Shown here one piece after another: positions 7,075 to 16,300 of a stretch of DNA of 64,000 nucleotides. The stretch is from assembly GCA_903845195.1 (NCBI GenBank), contig CAIMWO010000079.1, positions 1-64,000 of the forward strand, written 5' to 3'. This DNA is from an uncultured Phycisphaerales bacterium (GTDB lineage: Bacteria > Planctomycetota > Phycisphaerae > WQYP01). The position numbers and the translations under genes were made by a program. Under the pieces are notes generated by a model. The model saw only the letters and a list, made by a program, of their open reading frames with translations, had not been told where the DNA came from and made no database searches. Each line of letters opens with the position of its first letter. The stretch's first letter is position 1.

Positions 7075-8418
7075 TTAACTTTCGCGCGTTTCCAGCGTCG
7101 AGGTGGCGGATTGCAGGCCGGTGGCGATTTGGGGGAGGATGCCGCGGCGGATGTAGATGGGGCGGATGTGTTTGCGGAGGGTGGGGAGGTAGAGGGCGAA
7201 AATGGGAACGGCGATGAGGGTGCTGGCGCCGCAGAGGGCGACGGTGAGGGAGGGTCCGAGGCGGTCGGGCCGGGCGAGGGTGCCGACGAGCAATGATCCG
7301 ATGGGCATCATGCCGGCGAAGGACATGGCGAAGAGCGACATCACGCGACCGCGTTTGTCTTCATCGACGATCGTTTGCAGGAGTGTATTTCCGGAGGCCA
7401 TCTGGGTGACCATGCAGAAGCCCGCGACGGCCATGAGGGCGATGGAGAGGGGGATGGAGCGGGAATAGGCGAAGCCGATGATGGCGGTGCCGAAGCCGGC
7501 GGTGGCCAGGGGGATGATGCGACCGAGTCCGAGGACGGATTTGCGTGCGGCGAGCAGGAGGGCGCCGGTGAGGGCGCCGATGCCCGAGGCGGCGGTAAGA
7601 AAGCCGAGAAGTTTGGGGCCGCCGGAGAGGATGTCGTTGGCGAAGACGGGAAGGAGGACGGTATAGGGTACGCCGACGAGGGAAACGAGGGCCAGGAGGA
7701 GGAGGATGGCGCGGATGGGGGGAAAGCCAAAGGCGTAGCGGATGCCGTCGCGCAATTCGGAAAGCACATGCTTGGGCTTGTGGCGGGCGCGACGGGGGGT
7801 TAGGCGCATCATGAGCAGTCCGGCGATGACGGCGAGGTACGAGGCGGCATCGATGGAGAAGCAGATGCCTTCGCCAAAGGCGGCGATGAGGACGCCAGCG
7901 ACGGCGGGGCCGAGGAGGCGGGCCATGTTGAACATGGAGGAGTTGAGGGCGATGGCGTTGGGAAGGTCCTGGGGATCGTTCACCATCTGGACGACGAAGG
8001 CCTGGCGGGCGGGCATGTCGAAGGCGTTGATGAGGCCCTGAAAGACAAAGAGGATGAAGATCCACGGGACGGTGATGGTGCCGGTGAGCGTCAAGACGGC
8101 CAGGGCTGCGGATTGCAGGAGCGAGAGGGTTTGGGTGGCGACGAGGACGCGGTGAAGGTTCCAGCGATCGATGAGGACGCCGGCGAGTGGGGCGAGGAAG
8201 AAGGCGGGGATCTGGCCGGCGAAGCCGACCATGCCGAGCATCACGGTGTCATGCGTGAGGCGGTAGACGAGCCAGGAGGTGGCGACGGTGGTGAGCCAAC
8301 TGCCGATGAGGGAGATGAGCTGGCCGGCGAAGAAGAGGCGGTAGTTGCGGGCGCGAAGTGCCCGGAGCATGACGTTGAAAAACGACGGGGTGACGAGGGG
8401 TTGCTTTGTGGCAGGCAC
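7075..8418 (-). CDS. MFS transporter (drug/siderophore exporter type)
   Basis: A 447-residue integral membrane protein with about 12 hydrophobic segments, beginning LRARNYRLFFAGQLISLIG and TVATSWLVYRLT. It shows the DHA3/EntS-like layout: DMPARQAFVVQMV after helix 4-5, FNMARLLGPAVAGVLIAAFG, and a six-helix repeat in the C-terminal half. Transport by proton antiport of small hydrophobic compounds is the family expectation; the substrate is unknown. The start is a GTG at 8418 with AGGAG seven bases upstream; longer frames only overlap tsaB. It follows tsaB by 37 bases in the same direction, so the two are likely co-transcribed. Confidence 0.88.
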   Translation of the reverse strand: MPATKQPLVTPSFFNVMLRALRARNYRLFFAGQLISLIGSWLTTVATSWLVYRLTHDTVMLGMVGFAGQIPAFFLAPLAGVLIDRWNLHRVLVATQTLSLLQSAALAVLTLTGTITVPWIFILFVFQGLINAFDMPARQAFVVQMVNDPQDLPNAIALNSSMFNMARLLGPAVAGVLIAAFGEGICFSIDAASYLAVIAGLLMMRLTPRRARHKPKHVLSELRDGIRYAFGFPPIRAILLLLALVSLVGVPYTVLLPVFANDILSGGPKLLGFLTAASGIGALTGALLLAARKSVLGLGRIIPLATAGFGTAIIGFAYSRSIPLSIALMAVAGFCMVTQMASGNTLLQTIVDEDKRGRVMSLFAMSFAGMMPIGSLLVGTLARPDRLGPSLTVALCGASTLIAVPIFALYLPTLRKHIRPIYIRRGILPQIATGLQSATSTLETRES

Positions 8419-8455
8419 GGTACATCTCCTGCGGGAATGATCGTTTGTGAGAAGG

Positions 8456-9244
8456 TTAAGTTTTCGAGCCTTGAGCCTGCTTTTTCTGCCAGACTTCTTC
8501 GGCTTCGGGGAGGCGGATGTAGACGGGGAGGAGGGTTTGGGGATCGGAGAAGGCTGCGGGGCCGATGGCGGTGAGGCGCTGCCATCCGAGGGCGTGGACG
8601 ATTTCTGCGCGGCCGCGCCACGCCTCGTGATCCACCTCGATGACTGTACCTGCAGAAAGCAACGCCGGGCGATGGTAGTCCACCCCTTCACCCATGATGT
8701 AAACCGATTCTCGCGTACCGGCATCGGTCAGTGCCTGATTCACGAGCGCGGCGGGATCGATCAGGGTGGGCTGGGCGACGCAGCGCATGGGTCCGGGTTC
8801 GACTGGATTGTCCGCGGCGCGGCGGTAACGTGCGCCGAAGACCTGGCCGCGTTTGGCATCGAGCACGACGACGACCTGGCGTGCGGCGGGCGGGGCGTTT
8901 TGGGCGATGACTTCCAGCGTGGAGACGGCCAGGAGGCGGCAACCGATGGCTTGGTGCATGGCTCGTGCGGCGGCGACGGCGACGCGCAGGCCGGTGAAAG
9001 ATCCGGGGCCGATGGAGAGGTAGATTTGTTCGATATCGCGGGGTTGCCAGCCGGCGGCGGCGGTGAGTTCGGCGACGGTGGGCATGAGATCGGCGGCATG
9101 GCGCATGGTGTGGGAGAACGTGCGAGCGGCGAGCAAGTTGGGGCCTTGGGCGACGGCGACGGAGCCGATGCGTCCGCTGGTTTCGAGGGCGAGGATGCGC
9201 GGGGGAGATCCGGGGTTGCCCAGAGTGTCGTTGGCTTGATCCAT
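8456..9244 (-). CDS. tsaB: tRNA N6-threonylcarbamoyladenosine biosynthesis protein TsaB
   Basis: About 262 residues of the ASKHA-fold TsaB family, which partners TsaD and TsaE to make t6A37 in ANN-decoding tRNAs. Diagnostic segments are ILALETSGRIGSVAVAQG at the N-terminus, HAADLMPTVAELTAAAGW, the phosphate-loop-like IYLSIGPGSFTGLRVAVA, and ARAMHQAIGCRLLAVSTLEV. The C-terminal half is degenerate, as usual for TsaB. The start is uncertain: MDQAND (9244), MGGTKM (9259) and a longer frame from 9331 are all open and none has a strong Shine-Dalgarno. I chose the shortest because the family begins close to the ILALETS strand. Confidence 0.88.
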   Translation of the reverse strand: MDQANDTLGNPGSPPRILALETSGRIGSVAVAQGPNLLAARTFSHTMRHAADLMPTVAELTAAAGWQPRDIEQIYLSIGPGSFTGLRVAVAAARAMHQAIGCRLLAVSTLEVIAQNAPPAARQVVVVLDAKRGQVFGARYRRAADNPVEPGPMRCVAQPTLIDPAALVNQALTDAGTRESVYIMGEGVDYHRPALLSAGTVIEVDHEAWRGRAEIVHALGWQRLTAIGPAAFSDPQTLLPVYIRLPEAEEVWQKKQAQGSKT

Positions 9245-9479
9245 CTTGGTGCCGCCCATCAATAACTCAGTACCCGGATAAATACCTGAAATCGCGTTGC
9301 CAGCCCATGCCAATTGCATCTTATCGGACAAATTGCCGGCTCGAAAGCTCTATTCATGTTTGTGGACTGGACTTTAGCCGAATCGGTGTCATCATATCAC
9401 TATAAGTGTTTCATACTCCCGACTTCGAATTGAACGCCAAATGAGTTCGAGCGGCTTCGGGGAGTTATGAAAATGCCAT

Positions 9480-9605
9480 GAGTGTAATCGGGGTTGAGAG
9501 ATCCCGGATCGAGAGAGAAAACTTGTGCGGCGGCGGTAAAACGTCGCTGCATGAGGGAGAGAGAGAGACCCCTGTCTGGAGTCGTTCCCAGCAGGGGGGC
9601 TTTTT
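9480..9605 (+). ncRNA. Candidate structured leader or small RNA ending in a terminator
   Basis: On the plus strand three hairpins follow each other: CGGG...CCCG at about 9493-9511, GCGGCG...CGTCGC at about 9523-9552, and the terminator at 9569-9605. No plus-strand gene precedes it for 2.4 kb, so the terminator must end a non-coding transcript: either a free small RNA or an attenuated leader of addB. I recognise no known riboswitch. Confidence 0.35.
9569..9605 (+). terminator. Rho-independent terminator upstream of addB
   Basis: Stem CCCCTG-T-CTGG / CCAG-CAGGGG (ten pairs, one bulged T) with an eight-base loop, followed by GGCTTTTTG. It points toward addB and has no coding gene upstream on its strand. 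Confidence 0.65.
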
Positions 9606-9623
9606 GCGCCCTGCGTTATGACT

Positions 9624-9653
9624 CCCCCACCCACCCACCCCCCCCATCCCCCC
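9624..9653 (-). other. G-quadruplex-forming tract
   Basis: The plus strand carries five C-runs of 3-8 bases with one- or two-base spacers, so the reverse strand has five closely spaced G-tracts. This fits the G3+N1-7 quadruplex rule. It lies between the terminator and the addB start, on the template strand of addB. Confidence 0.65.
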
Positions 9654-9727
9654 TACCAACTTCTGGCGACTAACTTCTTCCGTCTATACACTGCGCCCAT
9701 TGAATTGTTTCCACGGGAGTTTGGCCA

Positions 9728-12700
9728 GTGGGTGTGCGGTTTGTGATTGGTCGCGCGGGCACGGGCAAGACGCATGGGTGCGTTACGGAGATTGCTGCAG
9801 CGATGCGGGCGCTGCCGCTGGGGCCGCCGCTGTATTGGATCGTGCCGGACCAGGCGACGTTCATTATGGAGCGGTTGCTTGTGGCGCAGGGGCTGGGGGG
9901 GGCGGGGGGTGATTCGACGGGAGGGGGCGGGGGGTTTGGCACGTTTCGGGCGCAGGTGGTTTCGTTTGAGCGGCTGGCGAAGATTTTGGCCCGGCAGGTT
10001 GGATGGCAGGTTGCGCCGGCGATGAACGATCTGGCCCGGCGCATTTTGCTGGAAGAGCTCATTCGCAAGAACCGCGATCAGCTGGCGTTATTTGGGCCGG
10101 TGGCACAGCGGCCGGGGTTTTTGCAGAAACTGGATGGCACGCTGAGCGAGTTGCGGCAGCACGGGCACAGCGGGGCGACGCTGCGTGAAATCGCAGGGCA
10201 TGCGCGGGTTTGCGGGGATGGGATTCTTGCCGGCAAATTGCACGATCTGGCGTTGCTGCTGGACGCGTGGAATGGGCGCGTGGAGACGCGTGAGATTTCG
10301 GATCGCCAGCAGCTTTTGCGAGTGATCACGGAGAAGCTTGCGGAGGTGCCGGGGATCGGCGCGGCGCAGATCTGGGTGGATGGGTTTTCGTCGTTCACGG
10401 GGCTGGAGCTGCGGATGCTGGCGGGACTGGGCGTGCATGCCCGGCGTGTCACGCTGACGTTGCTGGCGGATCCGGATTCGCCGAGTCTGCTGAATTTGCG
10501 GGCGGAGGAGGCGATGCCTCCGTTTGCGCGCACGGAATCTTTGCATCGCCGCATTATTGATGTTTTTCGTAGGCGGGGGGTCAACATTGAGGGGACGACG
10601 GCGTTGCGCGAGCGGCGGCGCTTTGTGGCGGATGATTTGCGGCGCGTGGAGGCAGAGCTTTTCGTTTCGAATGGCGGAGGTAACCACGGAGAACACGGAG
10701 GGCACGGAGGGGTTGGGGATGAGAAGGGGACGGTCGAGCTGTGGGAATGCAGCGATCCGGAGACGGAAGTTCGGATTGTGGCGCAGTGGATTAAGAGTGC
10801 GATTACGGCTGTGGCACCGAACGTTACGCGTTATCGCCACATTGGGCTGATCGTGCCGAACCTGGAAGCTTATCAGGATGCGATTCGGCGGATTTTCACC
10901 GAGCACCGGATTCCGCACTTTATCGATCAGCGGCGGAGCATTGCGCATCATCCGCTGGTGGAGCTTCTGCGCTCGGCGGTGGCGATCGCGGCCAACCGGT
11001 GGGACCGGGAGGACGTGCTGCTCTATCTGAAGACGAACCTGGCGGGCATCACGGAGGAGCAGACGGCGCAGATCGAGAATTATCTGCTGGCGCACGCCAT
11101 CACGCGGACGCCGTGGAGTGAGCGGTGGGAATGGATTGCACCGAATCAGAAGGATGATGATGAGCAATCGCAGCGTCCGGCGCGGCCGCATGAAATTGAG
11201 TTGCTGGTCCAGGTGAATGGGGCAAGGGCGAAGATCGAAGCGGATCTTCGCGGGTGGATGAGGGTTGCGGATTCGCCGGAGGCAGCGGCGGATGCGGCGG
11301 GATATGTGCGCGGCTTGCGGACGCTGCTGATGGACCTCGGGGTCGAGGCGCGCATGGAGGCGCTGGTGCAATCGGCGACGCAGCAGAATGATCCTGAGCT
11401 GGGGCAGACGCACGAGCAGGTCTGGCGGCAGATTCAGGAGGTGCTGGGGCTGCTGGAGAATATTCTGGCCGGCACGCCGCGGACGCTGCGGGAATTCGAG
11501 CAGCTACTCGGTACGGCACTGGAAGGGCTTACGCTGGGGCTGATCCCCCCTACCGTCGATCAGGTGATTGTCTCGACGCCGCTGCGTTCGCGCACGCCGG
11601 AGATCACGACCGCGATCGTGCTGGGGGCGGTGGAGGGCGATCTTCCGAAGGTGGATCCGGAAGATCCCATTTTGAGTGATGCCCAGCGGACGATTTTCAA
11701 CGCTCTGACGGCCGATCCGATTGTCGGCGGGAGCGATCGGAAGCTGCTGGAGATGCCGTTCTTTGATTATGTCACGCTTACGCGGGCCAGTGAGCGGTTG
11801 ATTGTGAGCTGGCCGCTGGCGGATCGGCAGGGGCATGCGCTGCGGCGGAGCCAGTACATCACGCGGCTGCGGGTGCTGCTGGGGGAGGAGCGGGTCGTGG
11901 AGCAGCGCTTCGATGCGCTGAGCCCGCTGAGCATCGACCGTCTGGCGACGGTCAGCGATCTACTCAGCGGCGTGGTGTCGTGGGCGCGGGCGACGCTGAC
12001 GCGGCGGCAGGAACAACTGGCGGGGGCGGGGAATGATCCGCGGATGCGCGCGGTCTATGACTGGTTGATGGTGAATCACGATGCGGAGCTTGGCGCGGCG
12101 CGGGTGAAAGTGTGGGAGGCGCTGGCGGAGGTGCCGGCGCCGGCGCTATCGCAGCAGTCTGCTGGGGCGTTGTTTCCTGCGACGGGTGAGCTTTATCTGT
12201 CGGTGAGTCAGTTGGAGAAATTCGCGCAGTGTCCGTTGGAATATTTCTTTCACTACACGCTACGCCTGCAGCCGCGGGAAGAGCTGCGGCTGGATACGCT
12301 GAACCTGGGCATTTTGTATCACCGGATTCTGGAGCGGGTTTATCTGCGCATCATCCGGCAGGAATTTGTCTGGCCTGATGGTGGCCCGGAGCAACTTCGC
12401 GCGGTCATTGCAGAGGAAGTGGAGGCGGCGGGGCGCGAGATCCATGCCGAGCTGGCACAGCGCACGCCGGGGTACGACAAGATGCAGCGGCGCGCGGCGC
12501 GCGTTCTGGGGACGTTGCTCGAAGCGGATCGGCGGCGGGCGATGGCGGGGGAACTGCGGCCGATGGGCGTTGAAGTGCCTTATGGCCGCACGTATCAGAG
12601 GGAGGGCCAGCGACTGGTGAGTCTTCCGGTTCTTCGGCTCAGCACACCGGCGGGGCGAACGGTGGCACTGCACGGGAAGATCGATCGGATCGATGCCGAT

Positions 12701-13315
12701 GCCGGGCATGCGGCGGTGATCGATTACAAATCGGCCTCGGACAAGCGGCTGAACTGGTCGTGGATTTATGCCGGGCTTTCGCTGCAGCTTGCGACTTATG
12801 CGCTGGTGATGCGTGATCTGGCGAAGGTGGAGCCGGCGGCGGCGTTGTATCTGGCGTTGAGCATGAAGCGTATTTCCGCGGCGCGGCGCGAAGAGGCGAT
12901 TGCGCCGGGCACGGACGAATTTTTTCAGCAGTTCAAGCCACGGGGCATGATCGATGCGTCTGCGATCGCTTCGCTCGATTCGGACATCGACCCTAGCGAT
13001 GGCGTTAAGAGCGCGTGGTTCCCTTATTCGCGCAACAAGAAGGATTGCTCTGTCGGCAAATCTTCGGATGCGTTCGAGCATGGGGATTTTGAGGCCTTGC
13101 TGGGTTTTGTGCGCCACAAACTTGCGGTCATGGCGGATGACGTGATGGCGGGGCGTATCGCTCCGGACCCGTATCGAGAGGGCGTCCACGCGGCGTGCGA
13201 GTATTGCGAGTTTCAGACCGCGTGTCCGTTCGACCAGGCGCGGGGGCACTTTCGAGCGTTGGAAAAAGTCGACAAGGCCGAGCTGATCGCCCGCGCGGCG
13301 GAGGTGAGGCGATGA
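9728..13315 (+). CDS. addB: AddB-type ATP-dependent nuclease subunit
   Basis: An 1195-residue subunit of the AddAB helicase-nuclease that resects double-strand breaks for RecA. A Walker-A-like GRAGTGKTH is at residues 9-17. The C-terminal PD-(D/E)XK nuclease has KIDRIDADAGHAAVIDYKSA (Asp999, Lys1001). The iron-sulfur cluster ligands are present: Cys835 in FAQCPLEYFF plus Cys1157, Cys1160 and Cys1166 in ACEYCEFQTACPF. The start is GTG with GGGAG upstream. The stop overlaps the addA start by four bases, so translation is coupled. Two oddities: a G-run-rich stretch near residues 55-69 (GLGGAGGD, GGGGGFG), and an in-frame nonamer array near residues 319-328 (NHGEHGGHGG). Confidence 0.93.
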   Translation: MGVRFVIGRAGTGKTHGCVTEIAAAMRALPLGPPLYWIVPDQATFIMERLLVAQGLGGAGGDSTGGGGGFGTFRAQVVSFERLAKILARQVGWQVAPAMNDLARRILLEELIRKNRDQLALFGPVAQRPGFLQKLDGTLSELRQHGHSGATLREIAGHARVCGDGILAGKLHDLALLLDAWNGRVETREISDRQQLLRVITEKLAEVPGIGAAQIWVDGFSSFTGLELRMLAGLGVHARRVTLTLLADPDSPSLLNLRAEEAMPPFARTESLHRRIIDVFRRRGVNIEGTTALRERRRFVADDLRRVEAELFVSNGGGNHGEHGGHGGVGDEKGTVELWECSDPETEVRIVAQWIKSAITAVAPNVTRYRHIGLIVPNLEAYQDAIRRIFTEHRIPHFIDQRRSIAHHPLVELLRSAVAIAANRWDREDVLLYLKTNLAGITEEQTAQIENYLLAHAITRTPWSERWEWIAPNQKDDDEQSQRPARPHEIELLVQVNGARAKIEADLRGWMRVADSPEAAADAAGYVRGLRTLLMDLGVEARMEALVQSATQQNDPELGQTHEQVWRQIQEVLGLLENILAGTPRTLREFEQLLGTALEGLTLGLIPPTVDQVIVSTPLRSRTPEITTAIVLGAVEGDLPKVDPEDPILSDAQRTIFNALTADPIVGGSDRKLLEMPFFDYVTLTRASERLIVSWPLADRQGHALRRSQYITRLRVLLGEERVVEQRFDALSPLSIDRLATVSDLLSGVVSWARATLTRRQEQLAGAGNDPRMRAVYDWLMVNHDAELGAARVKVWEALAEVPAPALSQQSAGALFPATGELYLSVSQLEKFAQCPLEYFFHYTLRLQPREELRLDTLNLGILYHRILERVYLRIIRQEFVWPDGGPEQLRAVIAEEVEAAGREIHAELAQRTPGYDKMQRRAARVLGTLLEADRRRAMAGELRPMGVEVPYGRTYQREGQRLVSLPVLRLSTPAGRTVALHGKIDRIDADAGHAAVIDYKSASDKRLNWSWIYAGLSLQLATYALVMRDLAKVEPAAALYLALSMKRISAARREEAIAPGTDEFFQQFKPRGMIDASAIASLDSDIDPSDGVKSAWFPYSRNKKDCSVGKSSDAFEHGDFEALLGFVRHKLAVMADDVMAGRIAPDPYREGVHAACEYCEFQTACPFDQARGHFRALEKVDKAELIARAAEVRR
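9889..9934 (+). other. G-run cluster inside addB (quadruplex candidate)
   Basis: Six or more G-runs of three to eight bases within 46 bases of the coding strand, near codons 55-69. It encodes a Gly-rich loop. Such runs are prone to slippage, so frameshift variants are plausible. Confidence 0.6.
10684..10710. repeat. Nonamer array inside addB
   Basis: Three nine-base units CCACGGAGA, ACACGGAGG, GCACGGAGG, in frame, encoding a low-complexity His/Gly/Glu segment with no counterpart expected in AddB. The same word family occurs between genes at 169-195. Confidence 0.8.
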
Positions 13316-16300
13316 GTGCGCATGCATCCAATGCCACACCCCGCTGGACGGCGGAGCAACAGCGGGCGATCGATCATGTCGAGGGGGACCTGCTGGTGTC
13401 GGCGGCGGCGGGATCGGGCAAGACGGCGGTGCTGGCGCAGCGGTGTGCGCGGCTGGTGGCGGAAGGGTTTTGCGGCGTTGATGGACTGCTGGTGCTGACG
13501 TTCACGGAGGCGGCGGCCAACGAGATGCGGTCGCGCATCGCGGCGGCGCTGCGGGAAAAACTGAGCGTTACAGGGGCAGGGGCTTTGCCGGGGAAGGTTC
13601 AGGCGGCGTGGCTGGCCAAGCAAGCGGCGCTGGTCGAGCGGGCGAGCATCTCGACGCTGCACGCGTTTTGCGCGCGGCTGCTGCGGCAATTTTTTCACGA
13701 GGCCCAGGTCGATCCGGCGTTCGAGTTATTGGATGAAGAGGAAGCGGACTTGCTGCGCCAGGAGACGCTGGCGGAGCTCATTGCCGCGTGGCACAACGCC
13801 ACGGGTCCGGATCATCCCCCCACCCCCCCCACCACTGCGGCCGCAGACGAATCGGAGCGTTCAGACTTCCGGCTTCGCTATGCTGCGGCACTGGGCCATT
13901 TTTCGGAGTTTTACGAAGTGTATGCCCAGGGGCGCGATGGTGCGCTGGCGGAGATGATTCTTTCGGTGCATTTCATGCTGGCCAGCACGGCCGATCCGGC
14001 TGCATGGGCATCGGCAGCCGGCGAGGTTTACACGAAGGAGGGAGCGCCGCAGACGCTTGAGATATTTGTACGCACGGTGGTTCTGGATCGGCTCGATTTG
14101 CTGCTTCAATCGGCGCGGCGCGCCATCGACACGCTGGGGCATCGGGGCGTTGCAGGCACGATGCTTGCGAATCTGCAGCGGCTTCTTGCGCAGATTACAG
14201 CCGCGTATGAGCTGCTGGGCGCGCAAGGCGCTGCCGGGTGGGATAATGCCCGCGTACTGCTGGACAATGACGCTTGGGACACGATTCGCAAGACCAAAGA
14301 CGCACCGGAGGATTTTGATGAGCTCAAGAAGCGGACGTGGACGCGGGTAAAAGACTCCTACGATAAACTGCTGAGGAAATATCTCATCAACGATCGGGCG
14401 ACGTTGTTGTCGGATCTGCGCCTGGTGGAGCCGCACGTGCGGACGTTGCTGGCGCTGGTGGAGGATTTTGGGAGTCGTTATGCGGCGGCCAAGCGCCAGC
14501 AGAATCGCCTCGATTTTTCCGATCTCGAGCGGTTGGCGCTGGAGCTGCTGACCAAGGCCGGCAGCCGGGCCGCGGCGGAGTGCCGGGGGCGTTACCAGCA
14601 CATTTTGGTCGATGAATTCCAGGACATTAATCCCTTGCAAGCGGCGCTCTTGGAGGCGGTGCGTAACCCTGAGGCGTTTGGCGGGCGCGGGAATCTTTTC
14701 GTTGTGGGGGACGTCAAACAGAGTATTTACGGTTTTCGTCTGGCTGAGCCGGGGTTGTTTCTCGAGCGCGAAGCGGCGGCGAAAAAGTCGAATACGCCAA
14801 GGGAGCAGGCGTACGTTCCGCTAGCGAATAACTTCCGTTCGCAGCCGAAGCTTCTGGGCATCATGAACGCGCTGTTCGAGAAGTTGCTGACGCGGCGCGT
14901 CACGGGCATTGATTATGCGGATGGGCATGCTTTACAGGCTGCGCCTGTAACGAACTCCGACACGCCGATACCCCGACACTCCGACACTCTTCCGTTTACG
15001 GGTACGCCGCTGGAATTGCTCATCGTCACCACAGCTGCTGCGGAAGAGGATGAGGAGAGGGATGGGGCGGCCGATGCATCTTCGCCGGAGGCGGCCACCG
15101 ACACGGCGAAGGCGCCGGTGGAAAATCTGACCACTGTGGAAGCTGAGGCGCGGGCCGTTGCGGGCCGTATTAAGTTACTCATGGCGGAATCGCGGGGTAT
15201 CGCGCAGAAGGACGGGGCGGTGCGGCCGCTGCGTTACCGCGACATCGCGATCCTGCTGCGTTCCATGAAGAACAAGGCGCTGATTTTTGCCCGCGCGCTG
15301 GCGACGGAGGGCATTCCCGTGCATGCCGATCTGTCGACGGGGTATTTCAATGCGCCGGAGGTCCGCCACGTGCTGGCGCTGCTGCAGGTGCTCGATAATC
15401 CGCAGCAGGACATTCCGCTGGCCACCGCCCTGCTTTCGCCCTTCGGCCGCTTCAGCTTCGATGACCTGGCCCAGATCCGCCTGGCGTACGACCGTCAGAG
15501 CGTTCCGTTTGCGCAGGCGGCGGCGCGGCTGGCGGATGAGGGCGTGGGGGTAGCCGATGCGTCACTGCGGGCCCGCCTTCGCGCGTTCTTTGCCATGCTG
15601 GCGCGTTATCGCGCGGAGGCGCGCACGCGGCCGCTGCATGAGGCCCTCAGCAATATCTATGCGGATTCGCACATTATCCCGTACCTCAACGGTCTTGAGG
15701 CCGGGGTGCAACGCGTCGCCAATCTGCAGATGCTGCACCAGCGCGCCCTGCAATTTGCCGGTTTCCGCAAGCAGGGGCTGCACCGGTTTCTGCGTTTCAT
15801 CGAACGGCTGCGCGAGCAGGAGGGCGACTTCGGCGAGGCGCCGGTGCTTTCTGAAGCGTCGGATGTCGTGCGGATCATGAGCGTTCACAAATCCAAGGGG
15901 CTGGAGTTTCCGGTGGTCGTGGTGTCGGGCCTGGGCGGTCAGTTCAACATTGACCGCGCGCCGTTCGTCCATCGCGATCTGCATTTGGGTTTGAAGCTTG
16001 CGGACGTGGAGCGGAACGCCATCTATCCGACGGCTGCGAGTCTGGCGCTGGCGCATGCTGCCGATCGGGCGGCAAGGGCCGAGGAATTGCGGCTGCTGTA
16101 TGTCGCGCTGACGCGTGCTCGCGATCAGCTCATCCTCACGGGGACGGTCAAGGAAGCGGAGCGGGTTGCGGCACTCCGGGCCGATGCTGAGGGGATTACG
16201 GGGGAGCTTCCTGCCGATCTGATTTTGAAGGCCAAGAATTTTCTCGAGTGGATCATTCCGGCGCTGGCGAACAACAGGCTGCGTGTGCAATGGCCGAACG

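Noticed and set aside
8419-8724. N-terminal extension of the MFS transporter frame
   Set aside because: It only translates tsaB in another frame; GTG at 8418 has a proper Shine-Dalgarno and starts just before the first membrane helix.
10088-11413. A 441-codon reverse frame opposite addB
   Set aside because: Arg/His/Pro-rich antisense composition, no start signal; AddB motifs are on the forward strand.
13814-13831. C-run in addA as a second quadruplex site
   Set aside because: Only two long runs, fewer than the four needed.
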